DNA of 64,000 bases from NCBI RefSeq assembly GCF_013085255.1, contig NZ_JABFCX010000002.1, positions 796,501-860,500 of the forward strand, in the 5' to 3' direction. The notes beneath the pieces were generated by a model. The model ran no database searches. It had not been told where the DNA came from and saw only the letters and a program-made list of their open reading frames with translations. The stretch is from Parvularcula mediterranea (lineage in GTDB: Bacteria; Pseudomonadota; Alphaproteobacteria; Caulobacterales; Parvularculaceae). Each line of letters begins with the position of its first letter. The first letter of the stretch is position 1. The position numbers and the translations under genes are program-made. Positions 50,876 through 60,450 of this stretch are shown one piece after another.

Positions 50876-53872
50876 ATGGTCGGACTGAGAGCCATACGGC
50901 GGGGGAAGCGCTGCGTGATCGCGCTCACCCTTGCGTGTGCCCTCGGCCCGGCCATCGCTTTTGAAGGGAAGGCTCCGGAGCAGCCCTCCGAGCCTTCCGC
51001 GCTTGAGCAGAGCTTCGATGACCTGATCGCCACGGCCAAGACGTCCATGATGGGCGCTCCGTCCGAGGCCATGACCGCCGCCGAAGCCAGCTACGCCATC
51101 GCTTCCAGCATGACTGGCGAGCAGCAGACCGTTGCCATGGCGACGGCACTTTGGCTGAAATCCGAAGCCGCCATGCGGGTTGGCCAGCCAGAAGAGGGCC
51201 TGAAGGCCGTTCGCGAAGGTCTGGCGCTTTTGGAGAATGTCGAGGGCGAAACTGTCCTCAAGGCCGACCTCACCCTGTCGCTTGGCCGGCTTGCGGGACG
51301 CCTGTCCCAGGCCAAGCTCGCCGTGACGAGCTTCTTTGAGGCCCACGAGCTTTTCGTCGAAGTTGGCAATGCCCGGAAGGAAAGCCTCGCGCTCCAGTCG
51401 CTTGGCTCGATCTACCGGGACGCCAAAAGCTACGACAAGGCGATCGAGTTCTTCCGCCGCGCCGCAGAGGTCTATCAGGGCGACGACATTGTCCGCCTGT
51501 CGATCGAGAACAATGTCGGCAATATCCTTCGGGATACGGATCGCTACGACGAGGCCCGTCCCTACTTCGACCGGGCCCTCGCGATTGCCGAGGAAATGGG
51601 CAGCGACATCCTTGTCGCCCGTGTGCTGACGAACATGGCTCAGCTGGAGCTTGAATCGGGCCGTTATCAGCGCTCCCACGACCATGTGGACCGTGCCGCC
51701 AAGCTTCTCCAGACACCCGAAGGGAAGCATTGGGCGCGGTTCGTCCTCGCGACCGATGCCGATCTCGCGCTGATCGCTGGGCAGGATATGTCAGCCCTCG
51801 CCTCAATCGAGCAGGCGCTCGACGGCGTTGCCCTTGGCGAGACGACTATGTCCTTCAAGGAGGTCCACGAAACCGCCGCGCGCGTCTACGCAGCCGTTGG
51901 CGAGTGGGAGAAAGCCTTCATCCACCAGCGCCACTTCAAGCGTCTGTCGGACGAAGCGCTTTCCATTGCCGCCTCGTCAAACCTTGCTCTTCTGGGTGCT
52001 GAATTTCAGTTTGCCGAGCAGGAGCTCGCGATCCAGCGCCTGCGCAATGAAAAGCTCGAAAGCGCCGCGAAGCTGAACGAAGTCGAGGAACGTCAACAGA
52101 CCCAGCAGTTCATCATCACGAGCGGCAGCCTTGTCATCCTTCTGGTGCTTGGTGTCGTGGCCTTTGTCCTGCGAACCCAGCGCAAGGTCGCCGGCATCAA
52201 CAACGAGCTTTCCACCACCGTCGAGCAGCTCAGCACCGAGATCGAGCGCCGCGAGAAGATGGAGCAGGACCTCATCGAGGCCAAGGAGAAGGCAGAAGAT
52301 GCCGACCGGATGAAGTCGGCCTTCCTTGCCACCATGAGCCATGAGCTCCGCACGCCAATGAACGGCATTCTGGGCTTCACGGAAGTCCTTCTCGGCTCCG
52401 ACCTCAGCGATGAGCAGCGTGAGCAGGTGGAAATCATCGACCAGTCCTCAGGGTCGCTTCTGACGCTGATCAACGATATTCTCGACCTGAGCCAGCTGGA
52501 AGCCGGCAAGTTCAACCTGCGTGAGGGCGATTTCGACCCGCGGGTGACGGCAGAGAACGCCGTGAAACTCCTCCGCGCCAAGGCGCAGGAGAAGCATCTC
52601 GACCTGGTGGTCTCGATCGGCAGCGACGTTCCGGTCAAGGCCTATGGCGACGAAGACCGCCTGCGCCAGATCCTCCTCAATCTTGTCGGCAACGCCGTGA
52701 AGTTCACCGAAAAGGGTGCGGTCTTCCTCGAGGTTACCCGCGGTGAAGCGGAGGGATCCCTGCACTTTGCCGTGCGCGACACGGGCGTCGGCATCCCGCA
52801 GGACAAGATCGACATTCTCTTCGACCGCTTCAGCCAGATCGATGGCGAGCTGACGCGCAAGCAGGCGGGCTCCGGCCTTGGCCTTGCCATCTGCAAGGAG
52901 CTGACCGCCGCCATGGGTGGCGACATTGGCTGCTCCTCGATCGAAGGCAAAGGCAGCACGTTCTACTTCACCGCGAAGCTTCTGACGGACACGGATGAAG
53001 CACCTGCGGACAGGCCGCTCGAAGGCCAGAAGGTCTTCATCCTCGACAGCTTCAACCAACGCCGCGAAGCCATCGTCGACATGGCGAAACGCACAGGCGC
53101 AGAGCCCGTCTGCTTCCGCACCCGCGCCGACGCAGCCGCTGGCCTCAAAGAGGTCATGGGCAAAGAGGACGCCCCCGTCGCGGTGCTGATTGGCGACGCC
53201 ATCGAGCATGACGACACCAGAACCTGGATCGCCAATCTCCAGGTCGAGGGCATCCTCGATGCTTCTAAAACCATCGCCTACGGACTGATCGACCAGCGCC
53301 TCGCGGACGTTGCCGAGATCATCCTCGAGCAGCCGATCACGGACCGCAATGTTCGCGCGGCGGTCCTGAACGTCGCTGGCGAGGCCGCACCGAAGCGCGC
53401 AGCGACGCCTGCAGGCTCAGCCATGGGCTCAGGCGCTATCGCCACCGTCGATGACACGCTTGCCCAAAAGAAGGTCCTCGTGGTCGACGACGTGGTCGCG
53501 AACCGGAAGCTCGTGGAGTGCATCCTCAAGCAGCTGGGCGTCACCTGCGCCTTTGCGGAGAATGGCCAGGAGGCGATCGAGCTCGCCGGGACCGAAACCT
53601 TCGGGATTATCCTGATGGATGTCTACATGCCCGTAATGGGCGGCATCGATGCGGCAAGAACCATTTCCAGCGGACATGGCCCCAATGCCAACACCCCGAT
53701 CTTCGCGCTGACGGCTTCGGCCTCGCTTGAGGAACAGGGCGAGGCGCGCAAAGCGGGAATGCGCGGCATCCTGACGAAACCGCTCGACGTGGCAGCGCTC
53801 AAGAAGACCGTGATCAGCTGCCTCAAGGGCGAAGACGCTGCGGGCACGAAGGCGGCCCCCAAAACGGCCTGA
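50876..53872 (+). CDS. TPR-containing hybrid sensor histidine kinase
   Basis: 998 residues. A signal/anchor sequence (about 10-29) is followed by a probably periplasmic TPR-like helical sensor (about 60-380). A membrane helix (about 414-432) and a coiled coil come next. HisKA follows, with His489 in MSHELRTPMNG, then HATPase (GNAVKFT, DTGVGIP, GSGLGLAI). A receiver-like domain without obvious acidic pocket starts near Lys719, as in BarA-type kinases. A true receiver with Asp915 (ILMDVYMPVMGG) and its Lys in ILTKPLD ends the protein. No output regulator is adjacent. It follows the protease gene closely. Confidence 0.9.
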   Translation: MVGLRAIRRGKRCVIALTLACALGPAIAFEGKAPEQPSEPSALEQSFDDLIATAKTSMMGAPSEAMTAAEASYAIASSMTGEQQTVAMATALWLKSEAAMRVGQPEEGLKAVREGLALLENVEGETVLKADLTLSLGRLAGRLSQAKLAVTSFFEAHELFVEVGNARKESLALQSLGSIYRDAKSYDKAIEFFRRAAEVYQGDDIVRLSIENNVGNILRDTDRYDEARPYFDRALAIAEEMGSDILVARVLTNMAQLELESGRYQRSHDHVDRAAKLLQTPEGKHWARFVLATDADLALIAGQDMSALASIEQALDGVALGETTMSFKEVHETAARVYAAVGEWEKAFIHQRHFKRLSDEALSIAASSNLALLGAEFQFAEQELAIQRLRNEKLESAAKLNEVEERQQTQQFIITSGSLVILLVLGVVAFVLRTQRKVAGINNELSTTVEQLSTEIERREKMEQDLIEAKEKAEDADRMKSAFLATMSHELRTPMNGILGFTEVLLGSDLSDEQREQVEIIDQSSGSLLTLINDILDLSQLEAGKFNLREGDFDPRVTAENAVKLLRAKAQEKHLDLVVSIGSDVPVKAYGDEDRLRQILLNLVGNAVKFTEKGAVFLEVTRGEAEGSLHFAVRDTGVGIPQDKIDILFDRFSQIDGELTRKQAGSGLGLAICKELTAAMGGDIGCSSIEGKGSTFYFTAKLLTDTDEAPADRPLEGQKVFILDSFNQRREAIVDMAKRTGAEPVCFRTRADAAAGLKEVMGKEDAPVAVLIGDAIEHDDTRTWIANLQVEGILDASKTIAYGLIDQRLADVAEIILEQPITDRNVRAAVLNVAGEAAPKRAATPAGSAMGSGAIATVDDTLAQKKVLVVDDVVANRKLVECILKQLGVTCAFAENGQEAIELAGTETFGIILMDVYMPVMGGIDAARTISSGHGPNANTPIFALTASASLEEQGEARKAGMRGILTKPLDVAALKKTVISCLKGEDAAGTKAAPKTA

Positions 53873-53995
53873 CCCCAGCTTTTTCCTTGCATTGCGGACG
53901 AACCGGCGCCTAGCTGCTGCATCGCAGAAGAGCGACAGCATTTTTACGAAGTTTTGCTCTCCTGCGCGTGGTGTTTCTACGAAAGAGAGAGGTCA

Positions 53996-55195
53996 ATGCG
54001 CCGTTTTCCTGCCCTTGAGGGTCTTCCGCCTTACGTCTTCGCCGAAATCAACAGGCTCAAGGCGGCGGCAGCGGCGGCGGGTCAGGACATTCTCGACCTC
54101 GGCATGGGCAATCCCGACCTCCAGCCGCCGCGGGTGGTGCTTGAAGCCCTGAGCGAGGCCGTCGAGCGCGAAGACGCGCACCGCTATTCGGATAGCCGCG
54201 GCATCCTCGAGCTGAGGCAGGCCAAGGCGCGCTACTATGAGCGGCGCTTCGGCGTGAAGCTTGATCCTGAGACAGAGATCATCGCGACGCTTGGCTCCAA
54301 AGAGGGCTTCGCCACCCTCGCGCGGACGATCACCGCGCCGGGCGATACCGCGCTCGTGCCTGCGCCGTGCTACCCGATCCACGCGTTCGCCTTCATCATG
54401 GCGTCAGGCGCGGTGACGGGCCTGCCTGCGCATCCGGGTGACGAGCTTCTGCGGGCCGCAGAGGAAGCCATTCGTATGGCTCCCCGGAAGCCCATTGCGA
54501 TGGTGCTCAACTATCCTTCGAACCCGCTGACCGTCACAGCGGACATCGAGTTCTACCGCGAGGCCGTGGCTTTCGCGAAGAAGCACGACATTCTTCTGTT
54601 GTCTGATCTTGCGTACTCGGAGATCTATTTCGGTGACACACCGCCGCCTTCGATCTTCGAGGTGGAGGGTGCCAAAGACATCGCCGTGGAGTTCACCTCC
54701 ATGTCCAAGACGTTCTCGATGGCTGGCTGGCGCCTGGGCTTTGCAGCCGGCGCCCCCCACGTCATCGGCGCGATGGCCAAGGTGAAGTCTTATCTCGACT
54801 ATGGCGGCTTTGAACCGATGCAGCACGCCGCCATCCGCGCCCTCGACCATTCCGAAAGCGCAGGCGCAGACGTCCGTGCACGGTACGAATCTCGTCGTGA
54901 TGCGCTGATAGCAGGCTTCGCCGACGCCGGGGTCGATGTGCCTGCACCCGATGCGACCATGTTCGTCTGGATGCCGCTGCCTGAAGACTTCGAAGGCGGG
55001 TCTGTCGCGTTCGCCGAGCATGCACTCAAGACGGTCGGCGTGGCCGTAAGCCCCGGCGTGGGCTTTGGTCCGTCTGGTGAGGATCACATGCGCCTCGCCC
55101 TGATTGCCGATGAAGACCGCCTGCGCGAGGCAGCAGGGCGGCTGGCTGGCCTTTATCCCGCCGCCGCCAAGCCCCGCATCGTCAGCAACGGCTAG
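53996..55195 (+). CDS. AlaC-like pyridoxal-phosphate aminotransferase
   Basis: Class I/II aminotransferase of 399 residues. The N-terminal LPPYVFAEINRLK and DLGMGNPDLQPP closely follow the AlaC (YfdZ) glutamate-pyruvate aminotransferase subgroup. The PLP lysine lies in SMSKTFSMAGWRLGF, and NYPSNPL carries the Asn. The likely reaction is alanine formation from pyruvate and glutamate; related enzymes include LL-diaminopimelate aminotransferases. The ATG at 53996 with AGAGAG upstream is preferred to one 42 nt earlier. Confidence 0.88.
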   Translation: MRRFPALEGLPPYVFAEINRLKAAAAAAGQDILDLGMGNPDLQPPRVVLEALSEAVEREDAHRYSDSRGILELRQAKARYYERRFGVKLDPETEIIATLGSKEGFATLARTITAPGDTALVPAPCYPIHAFAFIMASGAVTGLPAHPGDELLRAAEEAIRMAPRKPIAMVLNYPSNPLTVTADIEFYREAVAFAKKHDILLLSDLAYSEIYFGDTPPPSIFEVEGAKDIAVEFTSMSKTFSMAGWRLGFAAGAPHVIGAMAKVKSYLDYGGFEPMQHAAIRALDHSESAGADVRARYESRRDALIAGFADAGVDVPAPDATMFVWMPLPEDFEGGSVAFAEHALKTVGVAVSPGVGFGPSGEDHMRLALIADEDRLREAAGRLAGLYPAAAKPRIVSNG

Positions 55196-55198
55196 GCG

Positions 55199-55978
55199 TC
55201 AGCGCCAGGGCACGACCTTGTTCTCTACGTCGTGCCCGACATCCGCGTGGCCGAGAAACGGGATCTCGCCGCACGCACAGTGGGCCCTGACAATTTCCTC
55301 TGCCGTCTGACCAAAGTCGATGTCGTTCTCGGGCACCATGTTGATCCGGCCGAGCTTCAGCCCCTTCACGCCAGCCAGCCTCCCGCTGGAAAATGCCGTG
55401 AAGAGCATGCGGTCGATCGCGTAGAGATGCTCATCCACCTCTTCAATGATGAGCGTGCGGCCATTGAGGTCCGGGAGGTAAGGCGTCGCCACGAGCGATG
55501 CAAGAACAGCAAGGTTCAGAACGACCGCTGGCTCTTCCGCTTGCCCGCTCGACAGGAACATCAGGCACTGTTCGATGGCCTTCTCGCCCCCATCACGAAG
55601 AACGTCGCCAAGCATAGAGCCGTGTACGGAATGCCCAATGCCATTCCTATCAAGAGCCGCGAGCAGATAGCCGCCATCGCTATAGCCAAGATAAGTCTTG
55701 GCCTCCGCCGCTTCCCCGAGCTGAGGGAGAACCCGGTCGAGGATCCGGCAAGCGCCATACCCTCCGCGTGCAAACCATATGGCATCAAAGCTTGGATCGT
55801 TCGCCGCACTGACAAAGGCGTCGGCGCGCGCCTGATCGCTTCCGGCAAAATGGCCCTCCGCAAGGAAACACCGGGGGTCGATGACGAGCTCGACACCCGC
55901 CTTCCGGGCGAGCGCCTCGACCTCTTCGGCTGCCTCCTGAGGCAGCGAACGGCTGGGGGCAACGACCGCGACCCGCAT
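55199..55978 (-). CDS. S66 family (LD-carboxypeptidase-like) peptidase
   Basis: 259 residues. ARGGYGACRIL and nucleophile Ser in LGYSDGGYLL match the S66 LD-carboxypeptidase/MccF family. The later EEVDEHLYAIDRML supplies the Glu, and GHADVGHD near the C-terminus the His. LdcA releases the terminal D-Ala of murein tetrapeptides during recycling. Its ATG shares one base with the stop of the upstream Mur ligase gene (TGATG), a pairing that supports a recycling role. The usual P-x-S start is replaced by VVAPSRSL. Confidence 0.88.
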   Translation of the reverse strand: MRVAVVAPSRSLPQEAAEEVEALARKAGVELVIDPRCFLAEGHFAGSDQARADAFVSAANDPSFDAIWFARGGYGACRILDRVLPQLGEAAEAKTYLGYSDGGYLLAALDRNGIGHSVHGSMLGDVLRDGGEKAIEQCLMFLSSGQAEEPAVVLNLAVLASLVATPYLPDLNGRTLIIEEVDEHLYAIDRMLFTAFSSGRLAGVKGLKLGRINMVPENDIDFGQTAEEIVRAHCACGEIPFLGHADVGHDVENKVVPWR

Positions 55979-57357
55979 CAGCCCTGCTCGACCCGTGCAA
56001 GGAGCTCATGAGCGAAAACCGTGAGGCTGTCGTCACGCGCGCCCATGACGACAAGCGCCGAGCCCGCGCCTCCTCTCGGCGTGAAGCCGGAACGCTCCTC
56101 CGTATAGTGCGCATCGCGGCCAGCAGCGGCGATGGCCTCGACCATGCGCTCCGCATCATCAGTCTTGGTTACCGTGCCGCCGAAGAATGCAGGGCGCGAA
56201 ACCGTCAGCCTGTCTTCAGACCTCAGGGCCGAAGCGAAAGCCTCCTCATAAAGAGACCGGAAGCTCTTGAGGGGCCCATAGCCGTGGGGCTGGTAATAGA
56301 TATCGAGCTGCCCGAAGTGATGTGTCAGTGCACGGATGGATGCCGCGATCTTATCGGGATTATGGGCGAAGTCATCGATGACCGTCACGCCCTTGGCTTC
56401 CCCGATTTGCTGGAGCCGGCGCGCAGAACCACGGAAGTCCGACAGCGCCTCGCAGGCCTCGGCCACCGAGACCCCAAGCTCACGCGCCGCAGCGATCGCC
56501 GCCAGCGCATTGCCGACGTTGAAGGCGCCAATAAGCGGCATACGGAGCGCCGAAGTCTCCTCACCCGCGACGATGTCCGCCTCGAGCCCTCCGGCAGTGC
56601 GCGCGACGTTCCGCGCGAAGATGTCGGCTTCACCCTCAAGGGAGACCGTGACCGCCTTCCCAGGCGGAAGCGCTTTGGCAATCACGCGCACGGGCTCGCT
56701 ATCGATGCCGAGCACCACCTTGCCGGAACGCTCGGCGAACCCTCCGAAAAGCTCTTTCAGCTCGGCCATAGGCTTGTGGTCTTCGGAGACGTTGAGAACG
56801 ACGCCTACGGAAGGATCATAGCGAGCAATCGAGCCATCGCTTTCGTCGACCTCGCAGATAAACGGCCCTTCTCCCCGTTGCCAGGCAGAGGCACGGCCTT
56901 CCGTATCAAGATTGTTCAGCATGGGCGCGCCGTTCACGACCGAAGGTGCGCACCCTGCCTTGGTGAGGATATGCGCCAGCATGGCGGTCGTGGTGGACTT
57001 GCCGCTGGTGCCTGCAATCCCGCAGCTCACGGTGGCCGCGTTGCAGGTCTCCGCCAGAAGCTCCGCCCGGATCATATGGCGAAGGCCCATGGCCCGCGCC
57101 GCCTCGACGTCGGGGATGATCGCTTCAACGGCAGAAGAGGTGACGAGGATCTGGTCCTCTGACCTGATGCCTGAGCCGTCCTGCTTGTAGGTCGTGATGC
57201 CCGCTTCGTTCAGGCGCTTTTCGACCTCGGGCGCCCTGCCCTGGTCGAAGGCGCGGTCAGACCCCTCGACCGCCGCACCGCCTGCATGAAGGAAGCGCGC
57301 GAGGGGCAGCATGCCACTGCCACCAATGCCGCAGAAAAAGTACCGGCGCTCAGCCAT
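55978..57357 (-). CDS. Mur ligase family protein (Mpl/MurC-like)
   Basis: 459 residues with three Mur ligase domains. The N-terminal Rossmann region is CGIGGSGMLPLARFL. The ATP-binding loop is AGTSGKSTTT, where MurC/Mpl normally read GTHGKTT. EVDESDG and VVLNVSEDH are in the central domain. The C-terminal ligand-binding domain has DDFAHNPDKI. Because it is coupled to an LD-carboxypeptidase gene, the best guess is Mpl-like reuse of tripeptide by ligation to UDP-MurNAc. The altered loop and the HNPDK motif (HHPT in Mpl) leave the exact substrate open. Confidence 0.8.
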   Translation of the reverse strand: MAERRYFFCGIGGSGMLPLARFLHAGGAAVEGSDRAFDQGRAPEVEKRLNEAGITTYKQDGSGIRSEDQILVTSSAVEAIIPDVEAARAMGLRHMIRAELLAETCNAATVSCGIAGTSGKSTTTAMLAHILTKAGCAPSVVNGAPMLNNLDTEGRASAWQRGEGPFICEVDESDGSIARYDPSVGVVLNVSEDHKPMAELKELFGGFAERSGKVVLGIDSEPVRVIAKALPPGKAVTVSLEGEADIFARNVARTAGGLEADIVAGEETSALRMPLIGAFNVGNALAAIAAARELGVSVAEACEALSDFRGSARRLQQIGEAKGVTVIDDFAHNPDKIAASIRALTHHFGQLDIYYQPHGYGPLKSFRSLYEEAFASALRSEDRLTVSRPAFFGGTVTKTDDAERMVEAIAAAGRDAHYTEERSGFTPRGGAGSALVVMGARDDSLTVFAHELLARVEQG

Positions 57358-57549
57358 CTGGAAACTCCCGTCTGAGCCGTGAGAAAACTTCTCTCAGGAT
57401 CGCGCGCAAGGTCAATGATCAGGTTAAAAAGCTGCGGCGCCACCGCCTCAGACCGGTCGACATGCCCGGCGCGAAGGGACCGCACCGGCTTGCCGCAAGA
57501 AACAGGAAAATGGCGGAGATGGACGGAGAGACTCCAGACCTCGCCTCCC

Positions 57550-57567
57550 AAGCGACCGACGGGTCGC
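57550..57567. other. Hairpin between tRNA-Ser and the Mur ligase gene
   Basis: AGCGACC and GGTCGCT form a perfect 7-bp stem with a GACG tetraloop, extendable by CCC/GGG past a bulge. It lies about 50 nt past the 3' end of tRNA-Ser (minus strand) without a T-run. The rest of the 260-base gap holds no gene. Confidence 0.45.
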
Positions 57568-57618
57568 TGGGCGGCCAGCCCGCCCCATCGGAGGGCCTCT
57601 GGCCCGCGAGATTAAAAA

Positions 57619-57708
57619 TGGCGGAGAGAGAGGGATTCGAACCCTCGGAACGCTTGCGCGCTCAACGGTTTTCGAGACCGCCCCGTTCGACCACTCCGGC
57701 ACCTCTCC
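57619..57708 (-). tRNA. tRNA-Ser (anticodon CGA)
   Basis: 90 nt with the long variable arm of class II tRNAs. Acceptor GGAGAGG pairs with the 3' strand, the anticodon loop reads CTCGAAA, the T loop GGTTCGAATCC, and CCA is encoded. Anticodon CGA reads TCG, so serine. Confidence 0.95.
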
Positions 57709-57822
57709 ACGGGAAGCGGCGTGACTAAAGGAAGGTCATGGCGCTTGGCAAGGGGGATAATCGCTGAATCGTGCCGCATCCGGCGCTTGGAACGACCGTG
57801 CTTTTGCGCCTATGGGGAAGGC

Positions 57823-58287
57823 ATGAAGCATTTTCGTCTCGTCGCCAGCGCCCTGACCGTCCTTTTCCTTGCTGCATGTGCGAGTTCGGGGGCCTACAAG
57901 GCCGCCGACGGTAGCAAATACGGCTATACGGACCAGCGGGTTGAGACAGGCCGCTACCGCGTCACCTACACGGCGCGCTCCGCGGAAGTGGCCGAGAACG
58001 GCGCCCTGAGGCGCGCGGCCGAGATCACGCTTCGGGACAACTACTCCTATTTCACCGTCGTCAGCCGCGATCTTGATCGCCGCAGAACGGGCGGCGGCTC
58101 TTCGGTCGGCATTGGCGGTTCCACCGGCTCGCGCAGGACAGGCGTCGGCGTTGGGATCAATGTCCCGCTCGGCGGCGGCGGCGAGGACGTGACCGTCCGG
58201 ATGGAAATCTCGCTGGGCAAGGGCGACAAGCCCCAAGGCCCGCAAAGCTATGACGCGCGCAGCGTCCTCGACAATCTCCGCGGCTGA
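57823..58287 (+). CDS. CC0125/CC1285-like lipoprotein
   Basis: 154 residues with lipobox LAAC at residues 16-19, so a lipid-anchored envelope protein. The segment GYTDQRVETGRYRVTYT, then NGALRRAAEITL followed by a YFTVVSRD strand, fits the Caulobacter-type CC0125/CC1285 lipoproteins of unknown function. A Gly/Ser/Arg-rich loop (about 87-120) separates two beta strands. GGGGAAGG SD at the ATG. It lies 35 nt before zwf. Confidence 0.8.
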   Translation: MKHFRLVASALTVLFLAACASSGAYKAADGSKYGYTDQRVETGRYRVTYTARSAEVAENGALRRAAEITLRDNYSYFTVVSRDLDRRRTGGGSSVGIGGSTGSRRTGVGVGINVPLGGGGEDVTVRMEISLGKGDKPQGPQSYDARSVLDNLRG

Positions 58288-58322
58288 ACCGCCGCCCTGT
58301 TCTTGTAGGGATTAAGACCACC

Positions 58323-59774
58323 ATGGCCATGGCCGATACCTTCGTTCTCTTCGGCGCGACGGGCGATCTCGCACGCCGGATGCTCTTCCCATCCCTCTAT
58401 TTTCTCCACGCCGAGGGCCATCTCGAAGAGAAGACACGCATCATCGCCTGCGCCCGGTCGGCGCGGGAGAAGCAGGCCTTCCGCGAGGAAGTCGCCGCCA
58501 TGGTCTGCGAGCGGGCCGATGGCGCGCAAAGCGACGTCGTGGAAGCCTTTACCAAGCGCATCCACTATCTCGCGATCGATGTGACGACGCCCGAGGGCTA
58601 TGGTGAGCTCGCCGCAGCGATCAGAGCCGATGGCGGGGGCAAGGAGGTGGTCTTCTACCTCTCCACCTCGCCCTCGATCTTCGGCGAGGTCTGCCGGGGT
58701 CTCAAGGCACAAGGCCTTTCCGAAGCGCCCCACCGCTGCGTCGTCGAGAAGCCCATCGGCTACGACCTCGAGAGTAACATCCGCATTAACGAGACCGTCG
58801 CCCAGTCCTTCTCTGAGGAGCGGACGTTCCGTATCGACCATTATCTTGGCAAGGAGACGGTCCAGAACCTCATCGCCCTCAGATTCGGCAACCGGATCTT
58901 CGAGCCGCTCTGGAACTCCGAGACCATCGAAAGCGTCCAGATCTCGATTGCGGAAACCCTGGGCGCGGAAGGTCGTGGCGGTTATTACGACGAGTACGGC
59001 GCGATGCGAGACATGATGCAGAACCATCTGGTTCAGCTCCTGTGCCTTGTCGCGATGGAGCCGCCTTCAAGCCTTTCCGCTGAAGCCATCCGCAACGAGA
59101 AGGTGAAGGTCCTTCGCAGCCTCGCTCCGATTACAGAAGAAAACGTCGAGGCCAAGACCATTCGGGGTCAGTATACGGAGGGCTTCGACCCGGACGGCGG
59201 CAAAGCCGCCTCCTACAAGGCCGATGTCGAGAACGAGGAGACCGACACCGAGACTTACGTCGGCGTCGCGGCGGAGATCCAGAACTGGCGCTGGGCGGGC
59301 GTTCCCTTCTACCTCGAGACCGGCAAGCGTATGGCGGAGCGGAAGACCCAGGTGGTCATCGCCTTCAAGCCCGTGCCGCACTCGATCTTTGGCGGTGATG
59401 CGAGCAACAATGAGCTGCACATCATCCTTCAGCCTGAAGAGCGCATAACGCTGCAGATCATGAACAAGAAGCCCGGTATCTCCGCAGACGGAATGCCGCT
59501 CGAAGAACTTCCGCTGAACCTGTCGCTCGTCGAGCGCAACAATGGCGCCCGCCGGCGCATCGCTTACGAGCAGCTGATCCTCGATGCACTGACCAACAAC
59601 CCCTCCCTCTTCGTCCAGCGGGACGAGCAGGAAGCGTCGTGGAAATGGATCGACGCCATCGCCAAGGCATGGAGCGACCGGGGCGTCAGCGCCAAGCCCT
59701 ACCGCGCAGGCACCAATGGTCCGTCTGCAAAGCATGTTCTGACCGAAAGAAACGGGCACAGCTGGTATGAATGA
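58323..59774 (+). CDS. zwf: Glucose-6-phosphate 1-dehydrogenase
   Basis: Oxidises glucose-6-phosphate to 6-phosphogluconolactone with NAD(P)+, the first step of the Entner-Doudoroff route. It has 483 residues. The nucleotide-binding LFGATGDLARRML is at the N-terminus, with the active-site RIDHYLGKE and VVEKPIG in the middle. Overlaps pgl by eight bases, so translation is coupled. Confidence 0.97.
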   Translation: MAMADTFVLFGATGDLARRMLFPSLYFLHAEGHLEEKTRIIACARSAREKQAFREEVAAMVCERADGAQSDVVEAFTKRIHYLAIDVTTPEGYGELAAAIRADGGGKEVVFYLSTSPSIFGEVCRGLKAQGLSEAPHRCVVEKPIGYDLESNIRINETVAQSFSEERTFRIDHYLGKETVQNLIALRFGNRIFEPLWNSETIESVQISIAETLGAEGRGGYYDEYGAMRDMMQNHLVQLLCLVAMEPPSSLSAEAIRNEKVKVLRSLAPITEENVEAKTIRGQYTEGFDPDGGKAASYKADVENEETDTETYVGVAAEIQNWRWAGVPFYLETGKRMAERKTQVVIAFKPVPHSIFGGDASNNELHIILQPEERITLQIMNKKPGISADGMPLEELPLNLSLVERNNGARRRIAYEQLILDALTNNPSLFVQRDEQEASWKWIDAIAKAWSDRGVSAKPYRAGTNGPSAKHVLTERNGHSWYE

Positions 59775-60429
59775 TCTCACCACCTTCGACACCCGCGTGA
59801 CGCTCATCGAGCGGTGTGCTGAACACCTCGCTTCCGCTATCAAAGCCGCCATCGAAAAGAACGGCGTCGCGCGCGTTGCACTCTCAGGCGGCAGCACGCC
59901 GGGGCCGGTCTACGAGCTTCTCTCCCGCGACAACAGCGTCGACTGGCCCAAGGTCGAGGTCACTCTGGCTGACGAGCGCCTGACGCCCCCGGGCCACGAA
60001 GCCAGCAACGAGACGCTGGTGCGGAAGACCCTTCTCCAGAACGAGGGCGCGAAGGCGAGCTTCTTCCATCTGGACGATCAGCGAGCTGACTTCCCGAAGC
60101 TCGATGTCGTCTTTCTTGGCATGGGCCCGGACGGTCACTTCGCCTCGCTGTTTCCCGGCGCGGCGGAGCTCCCTGCCGCCCTCGCTGGCGATGCGCCTGA
60201 TGTCATGCGCGTCGTCCCTGACCCCATGCCCGCCCACGCACCGTTCGAGCGTGCGACCCTGTCACTCCGCGCGATCCTCGAGACACCGACGCTCCTTCTC
60301 GCCATCACCGGCGACGAGAAGCGCGCCGTCTTCGAAGAGGCGCAGCAGCCGGGGCCAGCCGAGGAGCTTCCTATCCGTGCACTCCTCCGTGCCGAGCACC
60401 CAAACCTCTCCATCTACTGGGCACACTGA
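59767..60429 (+). CDS. pgl: 6-phosphogluconolactonase
   Basis: Hydrolyses 6-phosphogluconolactone to 6-phosphogluconate. It has 220 residues (DevB-type). ALSGGSTPGPVYELL binds phosphate, TLADERLTPP and FLGMGPDGHFASLFPG hold the active-site Asp/His, and LLAITGDEKR is near the end. The 5' end lies inside zwf. Confidence 0.96.
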   Translation: MNDLTTFDTRVTLIERCAEHLASAIKAAIEKNGVARVALSGGSTPGPVYELLSRDNSVDWPKVEVTLADERLTPPGHEASNETLVRKTLLQNEGAKASFFHLDDQRADFPKLDVVFLGMGPDGHFASLFPGAAELPAALAGDAPDVMRVVPDPMPAHAPFERATLSLRAILETPTLLLAITGDEKRAVFEEAQQPGPAEELPIRALLRAEHPNLSIYWAH

Positions 60430-60450
60430 AGATTCCCGAAGGAGGCCATC

